Shown here in pieces: positions 5,730-14,710 of a DNA stretch of 37,459 nt. The notes beneath the pieces were generated by a model, which worked only from the letters and a program-made list of their open reading frames with translations, was not told where the DNA came from and ran no database searches. Location: positions 1 through 37,459 of IMG/VR virus record IMGVR_UViG_3300043411_000956; one strand, given 5' to 3'. The stretch is from a virus. Numbering within the stretch: the first letter of the stretch is position 1; each line of letters opens with the position of its first letter. A program made the translations under genes and the position numbers.

Positions 5730-7957
5730 ATAACGACACAGAAGAAAAGCCGAAACCTACTGAGATGGCCGAATTGGCTGTTTTTTGGGGGCGTCAGCTC
5801 AAAGGCGCTAAGAAAGAGTTTGACCGATGGGAGAAAGACGCCAAAGACGCTATCAAGCGTTATCGCGATGAGTCGGAACTAATCAGCGATTACGACGGCA
5901 ACGGCGCGGCAAAGTTTAACGTGCTCTGGTCTAACACTCAGGTGCTACATCCGGCGCTATACTCCCGCACCCCAAAAGCTGAGATAGAACGGCGCAACAA
6001 AGATAGCGACAAGATTGCGCGTCTTGCGTCAGAAGTTTGGCAGCGGGCGGTTGAGTATTCTATCGCCGAATATGCGTTTGATGAGGTCATTAACGGCGGG
6101 GTGTTTGACCTTCTATTGCCTGGGCGCGGCGTTGCCCGTGTGGCCTATGAAGCAGAGTTTGAGACTGTAGAAGCGCAGCCTATCCCGGTCATAGCGCAGA
6201 AAGGCAAGCTGTTTGGTCAAGACGGCGCGCCAGTCAAGGCGAAGCCTGACGACGTAATCCAGACGCCGGAGGGCTTTGCGGTCAAGCAGTATGTTGAGCG
6301 GGTGGCTAAGGAAAAGGCGCTTTGTAAGTACGTTCACTGGTCTGATTTCTGTCATACGCCAACCCGTATGTGGTCGGCTGTCTGGTGGGTGGCCTTTCGG
6401 TCGCACCTTGACCGCGAAGAGCTCACCGAGAAGTTTGGGGAGGAAGTCGCAACCGAGGTTCCTTACTCATCGATGCCCAAGGGTGCTGACGAAGCAGAGA
6501 GTCGCAGCGATAGCAAAGAGGGGAAATGCGCGGAAGTCTGGGAGATATGGGATAAGCGCAAGAAGCACGTCGTTTACTTGGTCAAGGGCTACGATAAAGC
6601 CGTACAGGTCAAGCCCGATCCCCTCGGCTTGGATGATTTCTTCCCGTGTGGGCGTCCGTTACTCGCCAACATTTCAACCGACAGTCTAAAGCCTCGGCCT
6701 GACTTCGCGATGTATCGCGACCAAGCTAGAGAGCTCGATGAACTCACGATGCGCATCTCTCTTCTTACGTCGTCCCTCCGGGTGGTTGGCGTATACGACA
6801 GCTCAATGGAGGCCCTTGCTCGCATAACAAGCGAGGCGACAGAGAATAAGATGATCCCAGTGGATGCCTGGGCAATGCTTGCTGACAAAGGCGGCCTCAA
6901 AGGCGTCATGGACTTTTTCCCGATGGAGCAGGTAGCCGAGGTTCTTACGCGGCTCTATGATGCTCGGGACAGGACACTACAAAGCATATACGAGCTCACC
7001 GGCATCTCTGACATTGTGCGCGGCGCGTCCGACCCGGGCGATACGGCAACGGCGCAGCAGATTAAGGGGCAGTTTGCTACACTTCGTATTAGCTCGCGGC
7101 AACAGGCGGTTCAAGAGTGGATACGTGACCTCATAAGCCGAAAGGCTGAGATTATCGCGGAGCACTTCGCACCTGAAACGATTCGCATGATATCCGGGTA
7201 TGACGGCTTAGCCGGCGCAAATCCGCAAGACCCGCAAGAATTTGAAGCCATCATTCAGCTGTTGCGTAATGACCCGCTCAGGCGCTACCGGATAGCGATT
7301 GAAACCGATTCTACCCTTGCTGTTAACGACCAAGCCGAGAAGCAGAGGGTTAACGAGTATATCCAGGTTGTCGGACAGTTCCTCTCTAACTCTCTCCCTC
7401 TCGCGGCTCAGGTGCCAGAGATGGCCCCATACCTCGGCGAGACTCTTAAGTTTGTGGCACGGCGCTACAGAGCAGGGCGGCAGATGGAGGAGAGACTCGA
7501 ACAGGGAATTGATGCTCTTATTCAGAAGGCATCTCAACCGCCACCACCACCGCCACCCGACCCGCGAATTGCAGCAGAGCAAGCCAAAGCGCAACTTGAG
7601 CAGCAGAAACTACAGTTCGAGGCGCAGAAATTCCAGGTTGAAACACAGCTCGAAGAGCAGCGCATGGATAAAGAGCAGCGCTTTGCAGTCGAAAAGATGG
7701 CAATGGAGATGGAAAAAATCAGGGCTGAGATGCAACTCAAGCTCGCTGAAATTTCCTCCACTCAACAACAGCAGTACGCGGTGCAGGCTGAGAAGGCAGC
7801 GGCAGCCAGTGCGTCAGCCCCAGCAGCGCCAGCAGCCCAACCCTCGGTTATCAATGTCACTTTACCCAACGCCAATAAGCGCATTGTCTTAGGGCCACTG
7901 GACCCGGTAACGGGCGCTAGACAGGGAGCCGTGATCAGCGAGTCAGACGATGGCTGA
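5726..7957 (+). CDS. Portal protein, 743 aa
   Basis: Its size is close to P22 gp1 and it sits directly after terL. The N-terminal part has the portal pattern of long helices and a conserved-looking ARELDELTMRISLLTSSLRV segment with a later TGISDIVRGASDPGDTATAQQIKGQ helix region, typical of podovirus portals. A Pro7 run (about residue 605) is followed by a Gln/Glu-rich coiled coil to about residue 695 and an Ala/Pro tail, matching the barrel extension and crown of long portals. TTG 5726 overlaps the terL stop and has AAGGAAG upstream. It forms the dodecameric DNA gate and head-tail joint. Confidence 0.9.
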   Translation: MNNDTEEKPKPTEMAELAVFWGRQLKGAKKEFDRWEKDAKDAIKRYRDESELISDYDGNGAAKFNVLWSNTQVLHPALYSRTPKAEIERRNKDSDKIARLASEVWQRAVEYSIAEYAFDEVINGGVFDLLLPGRGVARVAYEAEFETVEAQPIPVIAQKGKLFGQDGAPVKAKPDDVIQTPEGFAVKQYVERVAKEKALCKYVHWSDFCHTPTRMWSAVWWVAFRSHLDREELTEKFGEEVATEVPYSSMPKGADEAESRSDSKEGKCAEVWEIWDKRKKHVVYLVKGYDKAVQVKPDPLGLDDFFPCGRPLLANISTDSLKPRPDFAMYRDQARELDELTMRISLLTSSLRVVGVYDSSMEALARITSEATENKMIPVDAWAMLADKGGLKGVMDFFPMEQVAEVLTRLYDARDRTLQSIYELTGISDIVRGASDPGDTATAQQIKGQFATLRISSRQQAVQEWIRDLISRKAEIIAEHFAPETIRMISGYDGLAGANPQDPQEFEAIIQLLRNDPLRRYRIAIETDSTLAVNDQAEKQRVNEYIQVVGQFLSNSLPLAAQVPEMAPYLGETLKFVARRYRAGRQMEERLEQGIDALIQKASQPPPPPPPDPRIAAEQAKAQLEQQKLQFEAQKFQVETQLEEQRMDKEQRFAVEKMAMEMEKIRAEMQLKLAEISSTQQQQYAVQAEKAAAASASAPAAPAAQPSVINVTLPNANKRIVLGPLDPVTGARQGAVISESDDG

Positions 7958-9518
7958 TGATGTCACGGTCGACAACGGAACATTAACTGACTACAACGTA
8001 CGCTCGACTGAAGTCACGGGCGGTAAGCAGATCCAGCATGTGCGGCTCGATTTAGGATCGGGAACGTCCGAGGATGTGGCAGTCGCGGCGGTGCCGGTTA
8101 GCGGTACGGTCACGGCCAATCTTGGGACCGTTGGCGGGCTTGCAACTGAGACAACTCTTGCGGCATTGGATGCGAAAGTCACGGCAGTAAATACCGGCGC
8201 GGTGGTTGTGTCGTCATCTGCTTTACCGACAGGCGCGGCTACGTTTACTGAACAGCAGACCCAAACAGCCTCTCTGTCTGTGCTTGATGACTGGGACGAG
8301 TCTGACAGGGCGAAAGTCAACACAAAGGTAAGCACTGGGACGCCGAGCGTATCCAGTGTTACGACGATAGGCACAACGGCGGCGCTATCGCTAACTTCTG
8401 AGCCGTGTGCGTTTCTTGAAATATCGGGGACATATACAAGCATATCTTTGACGTTTGAGGCGCGAGCAATCGGCGGGTCTGCATATCAAGCAATCAAGGG
8501 ATATGACACCTTCGCTGAGTCATACGGGACATCGACTACAATATTGTCGAACGTGCAGCGACGTTTTTACTTCAACACCGAGGGCTTTGACTCCATACAG
8601 TGCAGAGTGCTCTCGTACGGTTCTGGAGCCATGGATACGCGATGGATTCCAGTCAATACGAACGGACCATTCAACGCTAGTTATGTGCTGAATGCGGTAT
8701 CAGCCACCATCACGGGGACAACCTTCACCGATTCGTTTGGTAATTCTGGTCCTGGTGACGGTGTTCAAATTGGGTTCATTGACACGGTTGTTGGCGATTA
8801 TCAGCGGCAGAGCGGAAGCAGTGGTGCTGCATGGACGAATCTCCGAGACGAGAACGGGAGTGAGATCGGCGTATCTGGTAGTCCAGTAAACACGGCAGAC
8901 ACGCGAACAGCTGGAAGTGCACAACAGGTGCAAGGGCCTTTGGCAGTAGGGGCTCTATCGGCAGGCGCAAATCCTTTATCAATTGCGTTTCAGGATATTT
9001 TTGGAACTGTCGCAATCCCTACAGGAATCGACGCTGGCGGTTTGAAGGTTCTAGGGGTAGTCCCTCTTGATCTAAGTCTGAACATTCAAGACTTCTCAGC
9101 AGCGGGGGAGGTGTTCTCTCTGGGCGCGGCAACTGCCAACTCATCAGCGACAGCGAGGTATATTGCTTGCGATGCATCGGGAAACATAGGGGCAAATCCC
9201 ACAACAGCGAATGGCAAGACGATGACGTATGTTCCAGTCGCACAAGGCGCAGCAGGAACGACAGTACTCGCGGCAGCACTTGCTTCTAATAAACATAAGA
9301 TTGTCGGGTGTTCGCTCACGCTGAGCGCAGCGGGTACGCTGAAATTTCTCGATGGCAGTGGAGACTTAACGGGCGCGATGGACATATCAGCAACGGGCGG
9401 TTTTGTGTGGCCTACTTCTGTTATCCCTTATCAGCAGACGGCAACGAATTCTGCATTAAGTATCACAACAACAGGCGGTGCAGCGAAGGGTGTTGTTATA
9501 ATTTTGACCGAGGCATAG
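7950..9518 (+). CDS. Beta-rich virion protein, probable head fibre or decoration
   Basis: The product has 522 residues. The sequence is rich in Thr/Ser/Gly/Ala/Val with few charged residues, as in exposed beta-structured capsid attachments. The N-terminal 120 residues include the PVSGTVTANLG and LATETTLAALDAK units often seen in phage head-fibre bases. The last 90 residues (GTTVLAAALASNKHKIVGC... LKFLDGSGDLTGAMDI) match a common phage beta-sandwich domain at the end of virion decorations. It lies between the portal and another virion gene, overlapping the portal by 8 bp. The exact site on the particle is inferred. Confidence 0.7.
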   Translation: MADDVTVDNGTLTDYNVRSTEVTGGKQIQHVRLDLGSGTSEDVAVAAVPVSGTVTANLGTVGGLATETTLAALDAKVTAVNTGAVVVSSSALPTGAATFTEQQTQTASLSVLDDWDESDRAKVNTKVSTGTPSVSSVTTIGTTAALSLTSEPCAFLEISGTYTSISLTFEARAIGGSAYQAIKGYDTFAESYGTSTTILSNVQRRFYFNTEGFDSIQCRVLSYGSGAMDTRWIPVNTNGPFNASYVLNAVSATITGTTFTDSFGNSGPGDGVQIGFIDTVVGDYQRQSGSSGAAWTNLRDENGSEIGVSGSPVNTADTRTAGSAQQVQGPLAVGALSAGANPLSIAFQDIFGTVAIPTGIDAGGLKVLGVVPLDLSLNIQDFSAAGEVFSLGAATANSSATARYIACDASGNIGANPTTANGKTMTYVPVAQGAAGTTVLAAALASNKHKIVGCSLTLSAAGTLKFLDGSGDLTGAMDISATGGFVWPTSVIPYQQTATNSALSITTTGGAAKGVVIILTEA

Positions 9519-10616
9519 ATGAACGAGAGTAAGCTTGAGCGGTGGTACGGGAAAGAGAACTTCGCACTTATGCGTGAAGGAATGGATAAGTGGTATGGTC
9601 CACCGATTCCAGTAGCCAACTCATTCGGTAAGGTTTGGATTGGACGCGGTGGAGAGTTCATTGGTCACACGGATGTTGGTGGTTTTTGCTCGTTAGCAGA
9701 CCGCACTGCTGACGTTCTCACTCGATATGCAAAGAGGGTTGCCAGAAACACACACACTTGCAACATGGGATTTGCTTCGTTGTCTGCCTTAATTGCGGCA
9801 GCGACGGGCGGCAAGTCTCAGTTCTTGATGGCGACCAAAGCAGGAACGGCGGGGACGGCTGGGCGGTCAAATAGTCTGTGGCGTGTTGGGAATTACCCTG
9901 TTGCAGGAGCAGCGGGTGGAACTACGGGAACGGGCGCTGTTTTAACTAGGACTAATCAAGGCGCATGGGCTCAAGCAGATCCAGGTGGGTCTGATACAAC
10001 CCACATTACCACGATGACCGTACAGGGGAGCGTAGCTGGACAGATGCTTCTCCTTTATGATCGTTTGTGGGACATGACTCACACGATGACGGTTGACCCA
10101 CGCTCTTGCGATGCTGCAAATGTACCGACACGGTACCAGACATCGGCACTTGCTCCAGGGAACTTTATCAGTGGAGAAGTGACAACGGTTCTTCCTGCGG
10201 CAACTCCGACTATTACATTTGACTACGTAGACCAAGACGGAAACAACGCAACAGGCTCGGCGCTGTCTACTATTCAAAGTGCGGCAGCGGTTAATACGGT
10301 GCCGTTTACATCGCCTAATTGGTACTATCCATTACTCGCGGGGGACACAGGGGTGCGCTCGCTTCAGAATAGCGCCAACGCGGTTAACTTATCAGCAGCG
10401 ATGGCGTCGGGTGTTGTAACCTGGTTCATCGGTCATCCCCTTGTATTTGTGCCGATTGGTCTTGCAAACGCGCCTATCGTGATTGACGGAATCAATTCAG
10501 CGTTTAACCTACAGGAGGTTCTAACAGGTGCCTGCCTTGCGTTTATGGAGATATCGAAAGCAGCAACAACAGCTACGAACTGGTGGATAAACCTACAGGT
10601 AGTATCGGGGTCATAA
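9519..10616 (+). CDS. Putative virion structural protein, 365 aa
   Basis: ATG 9519 follows the upstream stop directly. After a charged helix (residues 1-25) come a conserved-looking IPVANSFGKVWIGRGGEF segment and long Gly/Ala/Thr-rich beta regions. Its length and composition resemble a structural protein found next to portals in several podovirus and siphovirus genomes, and it could form a second shell or trimeric attachment. The aromatic, cysteine-poor C-terminal region ends with WWINLQVVSGS. I infer virion location from composition and its place in the block. Confidence 0.65.
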   Translation: MNESKLERWYGKENFALMREGMDKWYGPPIPVANSFGKVWIGRGGEFIGHTDVGGFCSLADRTADVLTRYAKRVARNTHTCNMGFASLSALIAAATGGKSQFLMATKAGTAGTAGRSNSLWRVGNYPVAGAAGGTTGTGAVLTRTNQGAWAQADPGGSDTTHITTMTVQGSVAGQMLLLYDRLWDMTHTMTVDPRSCDAANVPTRYQTSALAPGNFISGEVTTVLPAATPTITFDYVDQDGNNATGSALSTIQSAAAVNTVPFTSPNWYYPLLAGDTGVRSLQNSANAVNLSAAMASGVVTWFIGHPLVFVPIGLANAPIVIDGINSAFNLQEVLTGACLAFMEISKAATTATNWWINLQVVSGS

Positions 10617-10617
10617 T

Positions 10618-10818
10618 ATGCAGGTAAGAAACCTATATGCTCGATGTAAGGCGTTCGCACTCCAGAGCGAGGCGTTAAAGCCTAGCGAACAGTGGCAACC
10701 GATTACGGTTGGAACTTCGGCGCAGCATGACCCTAACCCACCAATTACGATTGATACGTACGTACCGCCACCGAGCGGAACCCTACTGCTTAGAATGTCT
10801 ATGGGGATGGGGAGTTAA
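10618..10818 (+). CDS. Small hypothetical virion-block protein, 66 aa
   Basis: ATG 10618 lies one base after the upstream stop. The protein has a basic N-terminus and a proline-rich beta-prone C-terminal half (DPNPPITIDTYVPPPSG). No family is recognised. The position between two virion genes suggests a minor structural or assembly role, but there is no direct evidence. Confidence 0.55.
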   Translation: MQVRNLYARCKAFALQSEALKPSEQWQPITVGTSAQHDPNPPITIDTYVPPPSGTLLLRMSMGMGS

Positions 10819-10819
10819 T

Positions 10820-11020
10820 ATGCCAACGCTTAAATTGTCCAATTCACAAAAGCCAGGACTACCGCAGATAAAGCGGTTTATCATGATGCTTTTGAGGCGT
10901 GGTGATCTTGATAGGGCGCAACTTGTGGCGCTGATGCAGTCTAATCCACAGTTCCGGCCTGCTTTAGTCGCTCAAGCCGTTGCCGACCTAAAGGCAGAGG
11001 GCAAGATAGAGGAAGAATGA
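10820..11020 (+). CDS. Small helical protein, 66 aa
   Basis: A longer frame opens at 10709 inside the previous gene, but ATG 10820 has GGATGGGGAG upstream and is the likely start. The product is basic and helical: a QIKRFIMMLLRRGDLDRAQLVALMQ segment followed by AVADLKAEGKIEEE has the shape of a small winged-helix or helical DNA-binding unit. The ATGA overlap at 11017 couples it to the coiled-coil gene. The function is unknown. Confidence 0.55.
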   Translation: MPTLKLSNSQKPGLPQIKRFIMMLLRRGDLDRAQLVALMQSNPQFRPALVAQAVADLKAEGKIEEE

Positions 11021-11448
11021 GCCTTCTACTTCTCTTTCGACCACGGGCAGGGACGGCGGTCGAAGAGACGACCTCACGAGGATTCTACCTTGCGTGGAAC
11101 AGCGTTCGCGAGTGGGAGCGGAAGCCTAAGCCTAAACCTAAAAAGCTGATACCGGAGAAGGTTGAAGAGGTTGCCGTAGAGCGAGAATCGGCGCTTGAAC
11201 TACTCCAACGGACCACTAAGATTAAAGAGAAGATCGACGCAGCAAGAGCCGAGAACGCGGCGCTGCTCGCGTCTCTGCTCTCGAAACTTGCTGATATTCA
11301 AGCAGAAAACGAGAAAAAGGCGCTAGAAAAACAGGCGCAACGCTTGGCGATGTATCTCGATAAAATCAAAGCCGACCATGAACAGTGGGTGTTGCAGATG
11401 GATGAAATCGACACAGCTCTATTCCTGATACTCGCCAGCGAAGTTTGA
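11017..11448 (+). CDS. Coiled-coil hypothetical protein, 143 aa
   Basis: A basic proline/lysine segment (KPKPKPKK, around residue 37) is followed by a long charged coiled coil (about residues 48-130) with alternating Glu/Lys/Ala/Leu. Its size and composition fit a minor virion or assembly factor. It ends at 11448, and a 36-bp gap with promoter-like elements follows. Confidence 0.6.
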   Translation: MSLLLLFRPRAGTAVEETTSRGFYLAWNSVREWERKPKPKPKKLIPEKVEEVAVERESALELLQRTTKIKEKIDAARAENAALLASLLSKLADIQAENEKKALEKQAQRLAMYLDKIKADHEQWVLQMDEIDTALFLILASEV

Positions 11449-11449
11449 G

Positions 11450-11478
11450 GCGACACAAGGCCCCCTCGTCCGTATCAT
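11450..11478 (+). promoter_or_regulatory. Internal late promoter placed for a leaderless transcript
   Basis: -35 GCGACA (11450-11455), a 17-bp spacer and -10 TATCAT (11473-11478). The core GACA-N17-TAT-AT matches the layout of the promoter at 3938. The expected start, seven bases past the -10, falls on the A of the next ATG (11485). Confidence 0.45.
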
Positions 11479-11484
11479 CCGATC

Positions 11485-11742
11485 ATGAGCTTGGCAGAGT
11501 TTGCACAGAAGCGCGTGAAGGCGATGGGTCTAGACTGTGAGGTTGAGTCTGACGGTTTGCACGTTACGTTACGGCTTAAAATCACGTCACCCCGCACCGG
11601 CAAGACTGCCATTATCGGTAGTGTAGCATTCCTTGCTGGGCTCCCTAACTCAAGAGAATTCCAATCTGTTGTAGAGGCTGACATCAAAGAAGCGGCAGCA
11701 ATCGGCATGAGAGAGCCAGCCGCGAGGGCGCTCAATGGCTAG
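11485..11742 (+). CDS. Hypothetical protein, 85 aa, probably leaderless
   Basis: No Shine-Dalgarno sequence precedes ATG 11485, which is unusual in this window. Instead a promoter-like pair puts the transcript start at the ATG. The product is a small alpha/beta protein with two beta strands (LHVTLRLKI and KTAIIGSVAFL) and a helical C-terminus. No family is recognised. It overlaps the following gene by 8 bp. Confidence 0.6.
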   Translation: MSLAEFAQKRVKAMGLDCEVESDGLHVTLRLKITSPRTGKTAIIGSVAFLAGLPNSREFQSVVEADIKEAAAIGMREPAARALNG

Positions 11743-12019
11743 GCAAGTTTATGTATTTCGCGGCGGCAAGTGCATTCCCATCGAGGAAGCGGGCGACTAC
11801 GCAGAGCGCACCCGGACGCAGATAATCACCGATGACATGCCCCCAACTAAACATATGTGCGACGGGCGCATTTACACGTCAAAAAGCAAATTTCGTAACA
11901 CTACTAAACTTTTCGGATGCGTTGAAATCGGGGACCAACCTTTGCCAAAGAAAGAGGCAAGAAAAGATCCGACCATTAAACGCGATCTTTTGAAGGCATG
12001 GGATGAATCAGGAAACTGA
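11735..12019 (+). CDS. Conserved phage protein upstream of scaffold, 94 aa
   Basis: It starts RQVYVFRGGKCIP and carries a central MPPTKHMCDGRIYTSKSKFR segment followed by GCVEIG. I recognise this pattern from small proteins encoded just before the scaffold in other podovirus genomes, where no function is known. The DGRIYTSKSKFR part resembles short metal-binding or RNA-binding beta units but has only two cysteines. It overlaps the scaffold gene start. Confidence 0.65.
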   Translation: MARQVYVFRGGKCIPIEEAGDYAERTRTQIITDDMPPTKHMCDGRIYTSKSKFRNTTKLFGCVEIGDQPLPKKEARKDPTIKRDLLKAWDESGN

Positions 12020-13142
12020 AACAGAGTCGAACTCACTCCGGGACGCGCTAGAGTCTTCATGGGACGCTATCGAATCGGGGCAAACTGACGGAGCGAAAGA
12101 TGATGGCATTATTCCAGAGCTCGATACTCCTCAAGCTGAAACCGCTACTCCTGTTTCTCCTGAAGTTTCTAAGACTGAATCACCTGGCGATACTCGGGGA
12201 GATCGTGACGATAAAGGGCGCTTCCGAAAGAAGGAGCTTGAGGCAGCGGCGGCGAAGGAAGGCAAGGCACCAGAAGTAAAGACTGAGGCAGCCACGCCAG
12301 CGCCAGAAGCGGGCGATCCTATCGTGGCCCCTATTTCGTGGAAGAAGGAAGAACAGGAAGCGTTTAGAAGTCTTCCGCGCCCCGTTCAAGAGACAATTGC
12401 CCGGAGAGAGAAAGAGCGCGAGATTGCATGGAATCGCGGACAAATGGAGGTTGCGAACTTCCGTAAGAAGTATTCGAGCATTGAAGAGGCGTTAGCTCCC
12501 CACTCCAACAAGTGGGCGCGCCTTGGGGTTGAACCCGGTCAAGTTATTAAGCAGTTCCTTGCGTGGCAAGAGCGGCTAGACCAAGACCCGAAATCGGGAA
12601 TCGCAGAGCTCGCGGCAACCTACGGCCTCGACCCATCGGCAATCGCGCAACACGCGCCAACAGTCGATCCACAAATTTCATCGTTACAAGCTGAGATCCA
12701 GCGTTTGAAAACCGAAGTCATGGGGCGCTCGCAGTATGAAGAGCAAGCCTATATGTCCGAGATTTCAAATTCAATCGGGGCTTATGCGATGGAAAAAGGG
12801 CAGGACGGGAAACCGCTTCGACCCTATTTCAATGACTTGTATCATGACATGTTGCCCATTGCTGACTCGCTTAAGCGCGCCAACCCCAACGCAACGCCAA
12901 CGCAGATAATCGACGCGGCCTATGACCGTGCCGTGTACGCGAACCCCTCAACAAGGGCGGCGATGCTAGAGGAACGCAGCAAGCAAGAAGAAGCAAAGCG
13001 CATTGCGGAAGCGAAGGATCGGACCACACGCGCAAAGCTGGCTAGTAGCACGTTAACAAACGGCACTCCCGGCACATTGACCAACGGCGGCCCGAAGACG
13101 ATTCGCGAATCTCTCCTACAGACGTGGGATGAGCTTACGTAA
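12003..13142 (+). CDS. Scaffolding-like protein
   Basis: The product has 379 residues, highly charged and without hydrophobic core patterns, as expected of a scaffold that lines the procapsid and is later released or cleaved. The first 110 residues are acidic and disordered. A middle segment with QETIARREKEREIAW and YSSIEEALAPHSNKWARLGV is a familiar podovirus scaffold pattern, followed by coiled coil and a basic C-terminal part that could bind coat. It lies directly before the major capsid gene. No protease motif was seen. Confidence 0.8.
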   Translation: MNQETETESNSLRDALESSWDAIESGQTDGAKDDGIIPELDTPQAETATPVSPEVSKTESPGDTRGDRDDKGRFRKKELEAAAAKEGKAPEVKTEAATPAPEAGDPIVAPISWKKEEQEAFRSLPRPVQETIARREKEREIAWNRGQMEVANFRKKYSSIEEALAPHSNKWARLGVEPGQVIKQFLAWQERLDQDPKSGIAELAATYGLDPSAIAQHAPTVDPQISSLQAEIQRLKTEVMGRSQYEEQAYMSEISNSIGAYAMEKGQDGKPLRPYFNDLYHDMLPIADSLKRANPNATPTQIIDAAYDRAVYANPSTRAAMLEERSKQEEAKRIAEAKDRTTRAKLASSTLTNGTPGTLTNGGPKTIRESLLQTWDELT

Positions 13143-13166
13143 CGCTTAAACTTTTATGGGCTAAAT

Positions 13167-14138
13167 ATGGCAACTCCGAACCTGTCGGAGCTGATCACAA
13201 CGACTCTTCGTAGTCGTACTGGGAAGCTTGCCGACAACGTAACAACCAACAATGCACTTTTGAACAGATTGAAAGAGCGCGGGAAAGTAAAGCCTTTCTC
13301 TGGCGGTCGTACTATCGTTCAGGAACTCAACTATGCCGAAAATGGCACGTTCATGTACTACTCTGGATACGAGACTCTTAACGTCTCGCCCTCCGAAGTA
13401 ATGAGCGCGGCTGAATTCGACATCAAACAAGCAGCTGTCGCGGTTTCGATTTCTGGGCTCGAAGAGCTTCAGAATGCTGGCAAAGAGCAGGTTATTGACT
13501 TGCTTGAGTCGCGCATCGAGAACGCAGAGCAGACCATGCAGAACAACATCTATGACGGACTCTATTCAGATGGTACCGGCTCAGGTGGTAAGCAGATTGG
13601 TGGACTTCAGCTCTTAGTTGCTGATGCTCCAACTTCCGGCACTGTCGGGGGAATCGATCGCGCAACTTGGTCTTTCTGGCAGAATCAGGTGTTTGACGCA
13701 ACGTCTGACGGCGGCGCGGCAACAACTGCGGCGAACATTCAGACATACTTTAATCGTATGTACGCTGAGGTAGTTCGAGGGCAGGACCGACCTGATCTCA
13801 TCCTCGTAGACAACGTCTACTGGGGCTTCTTCATGGCTTCGTTGCAGAACATTCAACGAATCAGCAATGACAAGATGGGATCGCTCGGTTTCACATCCGT
13901 GAAATTCATGGATGCTGATGTAGTGCTTGACGGTGGAAATGGCGGCGGATGTCCTGCATCCCATGCTTACTTCCTCAACACCAAGTACATCCACTACCGA
14001 CCACACTCGGCGCGGAACATGGTTCCCCTGTCGCCTGATCGGTATGCAACAAACCAGGACGCACATGTGAAGTTGATCGGCTGGGCGGGAAATATGACCG
14101 CTTCGAACTGCTCACTTCAGGGCGTTTTAAAAGAATAA
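13167..14138 (+). CDS. Major capsid protein (HK97-fold type)
   Basis: The product has 323 residues. The opening NLSELITTTLRSRTGKLADNVTTNNALLNRLKERG and the later GGRTIVQELNYAENGTFMYYSGYE are typical of a HK97-like coat family of podoviruses and siphoviruses. The E-loop and spine-helix region (EELQNAGKEQVIDLLESRIENAEQTM) and the A-domain (DLILVDNVYWGFF) follow in order. It lies directly after the scaffold. Its start has only a weak ribosome-binding site, surprising for the most abundant virion protein, which may indicate coupling or an uncharacterised initiation signal. Confidence 0.9.
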   Translation: MATPNLSELITTTLRSRTGKLADNVTTNNALLNRLKERGKVKPFSGGRTIVQELNYAENGTFMYYSGYETLNVSPSEVMSAAEFDIKQAAVAVSISGLEELQNAGKEQVIDLLESRIENAEQTMQNNIYDGLYSDGTGSGGKQIGGLQLLVADAPTSGTVGGIDRATWSFWQNQVFDATSDGGAATTAANIQTYFNRMYAEVVRGQDRPDLILVDNVYWGFFMASLQNIQRISNDKMGSLGFTSVKFMDADVVLDGGNGGGCPASHAYFLNTKYIHYRPHSARNMVPLSPDRYATNQDAHVKLIGWAGNMTASNCSLQGVLKE

Positions 14139-14150
14139 GGAGGGCTGAAT

Positions 14151-14654
14151 ATGAGTGCATTTGTTTTCACAGACCAAACGCTAGGCTTACAGCCTATCAC
14201 TGAAATAAGCACCACGCAGCGTCACCCGTTGGGGACGATTCGGAGCGCTTACGACACGGCGACAACCGCATACGGAGAGGGAGAGTTTATCTACCTCAAA
14301 GGCGTGGCATCAACGGTGTTGGGCTCAGTGGTTACTTACAATATGGACGACGGCTCTACGGCGCTTCTCGCAGCTAATGCGATCGGCCCCGTGGCTATCG
14401 CCATGGCCGCAACTGTCGCAAGCACTTTTGGATGGTATCAGATTAAGGGCAAGGGGGTAGCTAAAGTACTCGCTGCATTTGCTGATAACGCCAACTGCTA
14501 CGCAACGGCCACGGCTGGCAGCATCGATGATGCTGTGGTCGCGGGGGACCGCATCAAGAACATGAAGGGAGCATCGGCAATCGATACTCCTTCCACTGGG
14601 CTTGCTGAAATTGAACTTGATCATCCGTTTATGGATGACGCTGTCGCGGCGTAA
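14151..14654 (+). CDS. Capsid decoration-like protein
   Basis: The product has 167 residues. AAGGAGGG precedes the ATG closely. It is beta-rich and Ala/Thr/Gly-rich (GEGEFIYLKGVASTVLGSVVTYN, GWYQIKGKGVAKVLA), with the folding pattern of DUF2190-like head decoration proteins, and follows the major capsid gene as such proteins do. It is followed by a hairpin terminator, which would set high capsid and decoration expression apart from the genes downstream. Confidence 0.7.
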   Translation: MSAFVFTDQTLGLQPITEISTTQRHPLGTIRSAYDTATTAYGEGEFIYLKGVASTVLGSVVTYNMDDGSTALLAANAIGPVAIAMAATVASTFGWYQIKGKGVAKVLAAFADNANCYATATAGSIDDAVVAGDRIKNMKGASAIDTPSTGLAEIELDHPFMDDAVAA

Positions 14655-14660
14655 CGCTTT

Positions 14661-14695
14661 AGGGGGGCGGGGCAACTCGCTCCCCTTTAATTCTT
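14661..14695 (+). terminator. Rho-independent terminator after capsid/decoration genes
   Basis: AGGGGGGCG (14661-14669) pairs with CGCTCCCCT (14678-14686), nine pairs including one G-T, around an 8-base loop. It is followed by TTTAATTCTTT. The U-tract is imperfect, so partial termination is likely. Confidence 0.65.
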
Positions 14696-14710
14696 TGAGG
14701 ACTAAAAACG

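Noticed and set aside
7299-7892. 197-codon + frame inside the portal gene
   Set aside because: It is Arg/Ser/Gln-rich, lies under the Gln/Glu-rich coiled coil of the portal and has no ribosome-binding site. It is a shadow frame.
13614-14066. 150-codon minus-strand frame under the major capsid gene
   Set aside because: The capsid frame is well supported, and the opposite frame lacks a family pattern or promoter.
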